Source of the DNA: Amoebidium appalachense
Taxonomy: Eukaryota > Ichthyosporea
Reading direction: 5' to 3'
DNA: 64,000 nucleotides
Assembly (NCBI GenBank): GCA_963693365.1
Contig: CAVNZM010000008.1
Location: 7,440,001 to 7,504,000 of the forward strand
A program made the translations under genes and the position numbers. The notes below the pieces were generated by a model that had not been told where the DNA came from, ran no database searches, and saw only the letters and a program-made list of their open reading frames with translations. Of the stretch, positions 44,560 to 64,000 are shown piece by piece. Every line of letters starts with the position of its first letter. Within the stretch, counting starts at the first letter, position 1.

Positions 44560-45239
44560 GTGAGTTAGTGTGTGTGTGTCTGAGTGCGCGCGAGTGTGTG
44601 CGTGTGTATCCGAGTGTGTGCATGGGCATGAATGTGTGCGTGCACACGCTTGTTTGTACGTAAACTATTTGGTCACAGTGCATGTTTGTTTCATGTGTGC
44701 GTGCATGTGACAATGTTTCGTGTGTGTGTGTGTGACAAAAGAGATGACTGTGTGTGCTTTTTTAGTTGAATATATATGGCATGTCCGTTTGTGCAGGTTT
44801 GTTTGTGGTCGTGTGTATGTGTTGGGAGGGGGGGGGGAGAAGGTGGGTGGGGTGGGGAAGAGGAGCACGTGTGATAGTATGTGTGACGGTTTGCTAGTGA
44901 TCTTCTCGAGTGTGTTTGTGTACTTGTGTGAAACTGTGTTCTTGTTGTTTTCAGCGTGCAGTAGCATCTAGCTGTTGAATGGCCGACCTTTGAAAGTAAT
45001 GGATGCGTCAACACCTTCCTTTATTTAAAAAATGTGTTGAGAGGCGCCGTGCAGGAACTGGCACGTCTGGGGTTGGGAGGAAGGGGGGGGGAGGGGGAGG
45101 GGAGGGGGGGAGCGGGGAGGGGAGAGGGGGGAGGGGGGGGGGGGGGGGGGGGGGGGCAGGGACGGCAGGATTTGAAGTGGCCACATTAACTTACAGTCAC
45201 ATGGGCAACAGGTATGCATCACTGTGAGAGATGCCAGGA

Positions 45240-46090
45240 TGCTAATTTAGAGAGGAGGTTTTTTTTTTTCTTTTTTTTCTTCCCTTTTATATATATATAT
45301 ATATATTGTTTTAGAGAAAAAATGTCGCCGAATTTCTAGGACCATCATGGTTAGGATGAAAAACCATTTTGGCACGGGATTTGCTCAATCTTCACACTGG
45401 GCTCCGAAACCGCTTGGTTTTTCATTTAATTCAAAGCCCTGAGTACGTACATCCTTGCCGGCCCCACTTTAGAGCCTTATGTTTCAAACTTCTTATTATT
45501 CGATATATAGTTATTTTGGCTTTTGCCTTAGTGTTTGAGGCAGATTTATCGTTTTGCTGGTTATACAAACAACTTTACTACGTTTCAAAGGTTTTTGATG
45601 CCTCACAAAATGGTCTCGGGTGGGCTTCAAATTCCGGATTTGAGGTCTGGCAAACAACGCAATATACTATATATAGATAATAGATAATATCCGCAAATAT
45701 GTACATGAATCCCCCCCCCCCCCCCCCCCCCCCCCCCGCCCCCGGCCCTTCCCCTCCACCTCCCCGGCGAGGTATGGGGCCGGGGTCTGACAAGGACGCA
45801 CACATGCACACACCACACACCTATGGCACGACTTGTACGTGACAAACCACAAACCGGCGTGCGCGCACATAAGTACAGACACACGCGCGCACATGCATGT
45901 GTGCACATACACGTATACACAAACCGCGTGGCACACACGGATGTACATAACCACGCACAAAGCGCACGCACGAACGCACGAACGCGCACACACACATACA
46001 CGCACACACACAACACATGCACGCACGCGCACACACATGTACATACATGCGCACACACACACAGACATTTTTTTATATTCCGTTTCACAC
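45240..46090. other. unassigned stretch between repeats
   Basis: A T-rich and (AT)n block at 45260-45306 is followed by about 370 bases of unique sequence to 45680 with a 100-codon open frame that lacks an ATG (it opens at TTG 45369) and has no recognised family. Poly(C) at 45712-45737 and a degenerate CA-rich tract to 46066 follow. Confidence 0.4.
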
Positions 46091-46099
46091 CTATATCAG

Positions 46100-46176
46100 C
46101 ACTACCTGATTGCCGACGTCGACCGGGGCCATGCCACGCCTTCAATCAAGCTGCTGCACTGGCTGTGCAAGCTGCT

Positions 46177-46178
<2 letters not shown>
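46100..46178 (+). other. possible coding exon, weakly PEBP-like
   Basis: After a CTATATCAG acceptor the frame reads HYLIADVDRGHATPSIKLLH and continues WLCKLL before a (CA)n array. The pattern VDxxxATPSxxLLHWL loosely recalls the ligand-site strand of phosphatidylethanolamine-binding proteins (V/L-D-x-D-A-P ... HW). No donor in the right phase links it to the next open stretch (46381-46465, ending LPILLYGPWG), so it stays a candidate only. Confidence 0.2.
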
Positions 46179-46183
<5 letters not shown>

Positions 46184-46207
<24 letters not shown>

Positions 46208-46236
46208 GTGTGGCAAGATCTTGACAGTGACACACA

Positions 46237-46310
<74 letters not shown>

Positions 46311-46506
46311 GCATGCATCCCGTGGTGGGAAGGGAAGAAGGCCGGGGGAGGAGGGGGGGGGGGGGGGGGGGGTCTTGCAGGAAAACCGAAAGATACCAAT
46401 GCCTGGACGAATGGTCTGCAAACTCGTAATATAGAGGCCGAAGCGCTCCCTATATTGCTGTATGGCCCGTGGGGGGGAGGGAGGGGGGGGGGGGGGGGGG
46501 GGGGGG

Positions 46507-46537
<31 letters not shown>

Positions 46538-46538
46538 A
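46184..46538. repeat. (CA)n and poly(G) blocks
   Basis: (CA)n 46182-46307, G run 46350-46372, G-rich block 46470-46537. Confidence 0.95.
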
Positions 46539-46539
46539 T

Positions 46540-46662
46540 GTGCTGTTTGTTATGACCGACGCGTCATCAGGGCTGAGTTACTGTATGAGAAGTTGGCACC
46601 AGGCGAACAGCTATTCCGCGTAAAGGGAGAGATAGCATATATCGACCACGGCTATCTATAGA
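46540..46662 (+). other. open stretch ending at a stop, unassigned
   Basis: Directly after a 68-base poly(G) block an open frame of balanced composition (including ELLYEKLAPGEQLFRVKGEI) ends at TAG 46659-46661. There is no recognisable acceptor because of the poly(G). It may be a terminal exon or chance. Confidence 0.25.
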
Positions 46663-50390
<3,728 letters not shown>

Positions 50391-50395
50391 TACGT

Positions 50396-50715
50396 ATTTT
50401 ATTAAAGTTTGTACAAAAAACCATACATATGGCGATGCAAAAATTCTTTCTACATATCAACCAAACTTGAACACATATGCGGGCACTTCTGCACCATCAT
50501 GCGCCGCCTGAATTCATGAATTGGTTTCTCTCTTTCATCAGTGCAAGCGGGGACTTTGTGTTTATACAATGGCAAAGGATGAATCATACATGAAAATGAC
50601 TGGGCATTTGAATGACAGTAGCAGGGCACAAGTTTGTAACATCTGATCTTGTGGGCTGTTGCAGCAATGCATTCGCCCTGGCTGTTCGATCGTGAATAGA
50701 TAACACGTTGGCCCC
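50396..50715 (-). other. possible terminal exon with poly(A) signal, unknown gene
   Basis: A minus-strand frame of balanced, Cys-rich composition (includes GECIAATAHKIRCYK and REKPIHEFRRRMM) ends at TAG 50450-50452. AATAAA follows on the minus strand at about 50398-50403. No acceptor with a pyrimidine tract is seen, since upstream lies poly(G) on this strand, so the exon start and the gene are unknown. Confidence 0.3.
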
Positions 50716-50920
50716 CCCCCCCCCCCCTCCCCCCCTTCCCCCCCCCCCCCCCAAAAAAAAAAACCAAAAAAAAAACAAACAAAAAAAAAGAACGGAAAAA
50801 AAGAAGAAGAATAAGAAGAAGAAGAAGAAGAAGTCGAAGAAGAAGAAAAGAAAAAGAAAAAGAAGAAGAAAAGAGGAAAGAATAGAAAAGATAAAAAGAA
50901 GGAGAAAGAAATTTAAAGTT
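50713..50920. repeat. poly(C), poly(A) and (GAA)n block
   Basis: A C-run, an A-run, then an imperfect (GAA)n/(AAG)n stretch from about 50805 to 50910. Confidence 0.9.
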
Positions 50921-51858
50921 TAAAGAAAAAGGTTAAGGCGACCTTTAGAGAAATAGTTATTTGAAGGAATTTCTACGTACGATCCACATATTTTCTTGCA
51001 CGTAGGATATTTGGATCCCCCTCCTCCCCCCCCCCCCCCCCAACCCTGGGGCTCTGGGGGGGGGGGGGGGGGGGGGGGGGAGGGGGGAGGGGGGGGGGGT
51101 CGGACGGAGTCCAGCACGCTTTTTACGCTTCCATGATTAACGCCCGCTCTCAAGGGTTATTAGTTTTAATGTACGGCACGTGTGTACATGTGAATGCCGG
51201 TTTGTGTGTGTGTGTGTGCATGTGGGGGGGGGGGGGGGGGGGGGGGGGAGGGGGAGGGGGGGGGGGGGAGGAGGGGGAGGCTTTGCTCGATAGTGTAGGA
51301 CGATGTGCACACTCATGAGAAACTCAAACAGGTGAATGTCAATGCGCCGTACACATGTGCACGTGCACATGTGCTTTGGAGACAAGGAGGGGACTTAACT
51401 GTATATCATCGAATGCATGCATGGTAGATACAGTCGATTTCACATATACGAGCAAAAGAAACAGCAACGATCAGTTGCAAACATGTTGAAACAACTTGAA
51501 ATGGAGAAAGCGAACGCAACCAACACTCATGTCTGCAACAAATAATCATTGAATCTCATGAATTAGAAGACACACCAAGGGGGGGGGGGGGGGGAGGGGG
51601 GGGGTTAGGTTCATAGCGATCAAGTTTGGGTGCTTCTAGGGGGATCAATACATTTAGGCGGGCATTCACATGTGGAGGATGTATTCCAGGCTGACTCATA
51701 TATTAGCAAATAAACCCTACAACCGAAACCCTAAATTCCTCTGGGCCCTAAATGGGTGTCTCTGCTCCTCAAACCCCCCCCCCTCGTTGGGTTGGGAGGG
51801 CCTTACTCTTTTTCCACTTTACCGGGCATCCGGTCGATCTCCTTGGATCGATGGATCG
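50921..51858. other. region between repeats and the gag fragment
   Basis: Contains C and G runs at 51019-51099, a G-rich block 51222-51280 and a poly(G) at 51580-51604. The remaining unique sequence has no ORF with pol-type retrotransposon motifs and no recognised gene. Confidence 0.5.
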
Positions 51859-52956
51859 TTATTTTGACGTCACAGGCAATCGGGGACCAATCGGCACTAT
51901 GGATCTGTGTGTGTGCAGAGGTGTGGCGGCCCAGCCCAGCCCAGCCCAAACAGCGAGTGGGCTGAGACCCTCGGTTTGGTGCTTGGCACGACGAGCAACA
52001 GCACAGCCAGGTTCTGGGCATGATGTGATGTGGTGGGGTTCATGGCAGTAGGAACACTCCACTCTCTTGTTGTTGTGCTGTCGGTTACGGTTGTCCCTGT
52101 TACCACGGGGGGAAGGGGAAGTTGAACGGGGGCCGGGTGACTTGGAGGACGGACGAGGATCACGGGAACGGGACGGAGAACGGTGAGGTGTATGCTCACG
52201 TCGAGGGATACGGTTACGGAGGTCACCGGGGGGAAGCACTCGGCTCTGAAGTGCACGAAGGGGACGGTTGTTCACGGTTGCACCAGTGCCTGCGTCGATG
52301 AGGCCGGCACGGATTTCAGCTCCTCGGATGTCACTGATGAGCTGGTTGAAGGACGGGTAGGCCTTGTTGTTCATCCAGTAGTCGGAGCAGAGACGTTCAA
52401 TGTCAGTGCAGACCAGGGCGGTGTTCTTGCGGAGGTGACGGAAGAACTTACGTACAACATCCTTGTGCTGGACGGGCTCGTCGAGGCAGGCAAGTGTCGT
52501 AGCCAGACGTTGGAGGCGGGTGAGGTACGCTGTGACGTTGGGGTAGTCTCGTAGTTCAAGCTCCTCGTAGGTGACTTGAATCTGAGTGACTCGGGCCTCC
52601 TTCTCTGCCACATACGCCATACGCAGGTTGTGGAAGACTTCTCCACCGTGAACACCGTCTTGCATCCGGCCGGAGTCGTAGAGCTCGGTCGGATGGACGG
52701 ACTGGTTGAGGATCTGGTCGAGGACGTCGGAAGCTTTCTTGTAGGAGTCCTTGGTGCCGTAGCCTAGCCACTGGTTGGCTTCAGTGCCGTCAACCCATTG
52801 TGGCCTCTTGATAGCGTCAACGAATTTCTCGGCAATGGTTGTTCTTATGAACCGGTGGATGAGTGGCTCCCACTCGAAATAATTGAGACGTTTCTCATCT
52901 CTTTTCTCTGACGGATTCCATATTGGAAGGTTGATGTACGACGGTTTGTCAGTCAT
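51859..52956 (-). CDS. gag: retrotransposon gag protein, truncated at its 3' side
   Basis: A Ty1/copia-type (UBN2-like) gag. The likely start is the ATG at 52956 (MTDKPSYINLPIWNP); the frame runs open to 51859. Seen: a helical capsid-like region with YPNVTAYLTRLQRLATTLAC and VVRKFFRHLRKN; a basic Arg/Ser/Pro linker; and one zinc knuckle CSYCHEPHHITSC, which is CX2CX4HX3C (or CX2CX3HX4C) rather than the usual CX2CX4HX4C. After the knuckle the frame enters a GGGCTGGGC-type sequence at about 51960 and ends with unrelated residues. No protease, integrase or reverse transcriptase follows, so the copy is a 5' remnant. The frame is intact, suggesting a fairly young insertion. Confidence 0.8.
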   Translation of the reverse strand: MTDKPSYINLPIWNPSEKRDEKRLNYFEWEPLIHRFIRTTIAEKFVDAIKRPQWVDGTEANQWLGYGTKDSYKKASDVLDQILNQSVHPTELYDSGRMQDGVHGGEVFHNLRMAYVAEKEARVTQIQVTYEELELRDYPNVTAYLTRLQRLATTLACLDEPVQHKDVVRKFFRHLRKNTALVCTDIERLCSDYWMNNKAYPSFNQLISDIRGAEIRAGLIDAGTGATVNNRPLRALQSRVLPPGDLRNRIPRREHTPHRSPSRSRDPRPSSKSPGPRSTSPSPRGNRDNRNRQHNNKRVECSYCHEPHHITSCPEPGCAVARRAKHQTEGLSPLAVWAGLGWAATPLHTHRSIVPIGPRLPVTSK

Positions 52957-53031
52957 GGTTGAAGCAGTAAGACGGAGGGATTTCGCGGTTGTAACGAGAT
53001 TGTGTGTTAGCGTGCAAAGGGGCCGTAAACC

Positions 53032-53787
53032 TGTTATTTTGTGTGGGTAAACGGAGAAGCAGAGAGCACAGATGGGTGTTATGTTATACACAACACAGAG
53101 ACACACGGGAGAAACACAACCGGAGAGGTGGAACGATTACTGGGGCAATGAATACGACTGCTTGATATTTATTCCAAGATGATGTCCCTTTTATACTTGG
53201 GAATGTGAAATCGATAAACCAATCAAAAGAACGAAAACTCTATATTCCAATCAGAAAGACGAAAACTATGAGTGTAAAATATATCGATCGAAATGTCTGT
53301 CGACACATAAAAGATAAAACGCAATCCTCTAATGAAAGTAACTTCTAATAAAAACACGGAAACATTTAACAAAATGAAACCACTTATGTAACTATTAGTT
53401 CACATCATACATTTATACATGTTCTTAACATAACACGTCTAAATATAATTATTCCTAATAGTTGGAGAACATAGCACAATGCTACGTCGTGGGAAAGGAA
53501 GGAAAGGAATGGGAAAGGAATGTAAGTTACTATATTTGGGAAAATACAATCGAGATCTGATTGGACGACATATTTAGATATTGACACAAACGACAATACG
53601 TGTGCGCGAGCTAAATATCTCGATATGCACACAGATCTAAGATATCGGTGTACACGGAAACAGAAAGGAAAGAAAGAAAGAAAGAAAGGAAGAAAGGAAA
53701 AGGGAAAAGGAAACAAACTACAACAAACTAATAAACAAATATAAAACTCAACTTCTAAGTCTTGCCGTGAATCATGGGAAGATGACA
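53032..53787 (-). mobile_element. probable 5' LTR of the gag-bearing retrotransposon
   Basis: On the minus strand the segment begins TGTCATC (53787) and ends ATAACA (53032). It contains TATAAAAG at about 53190 and AATAAA at about 53168, the usual U3-R order, and lies 75 bases upstream of the gag ATG. The sequence after the LTR (GGTTTACGGCCCC) would be the primer-binding region but does not start with TGG. The edges are inferred because the second LTR is missing. Confidence 0.5.
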
Positions 53788-53924
53788 GTTCCCCCTATAC
53801 CACCCCTATGTTTTTCTGTTAGGACCCCCTAGAATAACCTTTTTTAAAATATTTGAGTCTTTCGGTTCGCCTTCCACCGACGAAGTTTGCGCAACCAAGC
53901 CTTCCATATATGGTAGTCGTCCGA

Positions 53925-53998
53925 GCCCAAACCCAGCCCAGCCCAGCCCAAAAAAGTGACGGGCTGGGCTGGGCCCTGCCCAAAACCCGTCGCCACAG
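53925..53998 (-). repeat. GGGCTGGGC-rich repeat with inverted halves
   Basis: AGCCCAGCCCAGCCC and, after 14 bases, GGGCTGGGCTGGGC form a small inverted repeat. A related AGCCCAGCCCAGCCC with a downstream GTGGGCTGAG occurs at 51933-51964, where the gag frame loses its family sequence. Confidence 0.7.
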
Positions 53999-54017
53999 GT
54001 CTGTGTGTGTGTGTGTG

Positions 54018-54053
<36 letters not shown>

Positions 54054-54445
54054 AACAGAAAATTTGAATGATGTGAGTATACTGAGCCAAGCCCAGTACA
54101 CTACGCAGCTACTCGAGACACTGACTATTCATGTGGATTCAGAACTGCCCATGGATTGGTGGGCCGGTATATTTATAAATGCAGCAGAAACAACGAACAG
54201 ACCCTGTAAAAAACAGATATTCAACGTTCAAAAACTGCCTCAGTAGCCTGTTAACGTGTAACCCCCCACCAAATAATTATCCAAATTTGGGAAATAACGT
54301 TTCCTGGTGCTGTTTTTCTTTTGGTTAATGGCAATCAGATGTGGGTACTAAGACCATACACACTCAAGGCTTACAGACCATGACCTTAGAAGCTACAATG
54401 CGTATATGCCTGTGCTTTTTGACCATTAACCAACGTAAACCAAAC

Positions 54446-54499
<54 letters not shown>

Positions 54500-54852
54500 T
54501 TCCATAATCTTAAGTTTCCCCTGGCTTTGCTACGGTACTACCCTGCTTTTTTTCAGAAAAAGTCTTATAATTATTGATGGGTAATCACAATGGAGAATAC
54601 TAACCCACCAAACTCATGGGGTGGGGCGATCATCATGATGTCGATGAAGAGGGGTCTGCTGTGACTGTTTTACAAGGTGGGGTTCTCAGGGCATGGGTGC
54701 AGACACTATTATGTGTGCGGGCGCAGCAGGCTATCATGTGATCGTTTTGCGCGATTGACCCGATATCAACCCATTCCAGCATTGAAATTTGCAAGCCCTA
54801 CAATAGCCCAGTGAGATTGATTTTGCAGGACCCGGTGACGCTCAAAGCATAT
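53999..54852. other. intergenic region before the kinase 3' end
   Basis: (GT)n-poly(G) at 54002-54053, about 380 bases of unique sequence, poly(C) at 54450-54498, and unique sequence to the kinase stop. No gene is seen. I find no AATAAA close to the kinase stop. Confidence 0.5.
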
Positions 54853-63878
<9,026 letters not shown>

Positions 63879-63952
63879 ATTATGGACAAGTTGAGTGTGG
63901 TCGCTCCAATGATATTAAATGTTTGGTAGTGTGAGGTAGATATTAGAAGGAA

Positions 63953-63954
<2 letters not shown>

Positions 63955-63986
<32 letters not shown>
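63955..63986. repeat. poly(G) at right edge
   Basis: G run just upstream (minus sense) of the first recognised kinase exon. Confidence 0.95.
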
Positions 63987-64000
63987 GGAACGAGCTGTAG

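Noticed and set aside
45369-45680. 103-codon open frame
   Set aside because: No ATG (opens with TTG), no recognised family, no splice or promoter signals that fit.
52960-53106. N-terminal extension of the gag frame upstream of 52956
   Set aside because: Lies between the LTR end and the gag ATG; it reads leader sequence and lacks family similarity.

Overview
This is a eukaryotic nuclear window. Every gene is split by spliceosomal introns, polyadenylation-type signals follow stops, and there is an LTR-retrotransposon remnant. A large share of the window is simple sequence: long poly(G)/poly(C) runs, (GT)n/(CA)n, (GA)n/(CT)n and minisatellites. A protein-tyrosine kinase carrying HRDLAARN next to a pleckstrin-homology domain points to a holozoan. 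The ABC-class ATPase of the COG3044/PF09818 type, which I regard as uncommon in animals, makes a unicellular relative of animals (for example an ichthyosporean) the best guess. That placement is inference. I built the gene models by hand by joining GT..AG exons whose reading phases match; none is backed by transcripts.

Layout. 1-9627 (minus): a long acidic Ser/Asp/Thr-rich membrane-anchored protein of unknown function, nine exons, running off the left edge. 9771-10118 (minus): a small intronless ORF with a poly(A) signal directly after its stop. 10119-11713: probable divergent promoter region. 11714-22089 (plus): a complete p24/TMED2-like cargo receptor in eight exons, with introns holding a tandem duplication, a dispersed intronic repeat and a fold-back element. 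24316-27106 (plus): a secreted Ala/Pro-rich protein in three exons with one reading-frame break. 29799-42445 (minus): an 18-exon, about 690-residue ABC-class ATPase with a basic N-terminus and an RGG stretch. 42446-50449: mostly repeats with a TATA box and a few weak exon candidates. 51859-53787 (minus): 5' LTR plus gag of a truncated retrotransposon. 54853-63878 (minus): an 11-exon, about 539-residue PH-domain tyrosine kinase whose C-terminal tail is a minisatellite-coded repeat of YDN motifs.

The genes do not form a pathway. What joins them is their intron architecture: homopolymer or dinucleotide tracts begin within about 30 bases of most 5' splice sites, and several 3' splice sites are the end of a (CA)n array. 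One intronic repeat family lies in sense orientation in two genes on opposite strands. The hexamer CCAATC/GATTGG is over-represented, including inside coding exons in all reading frames.
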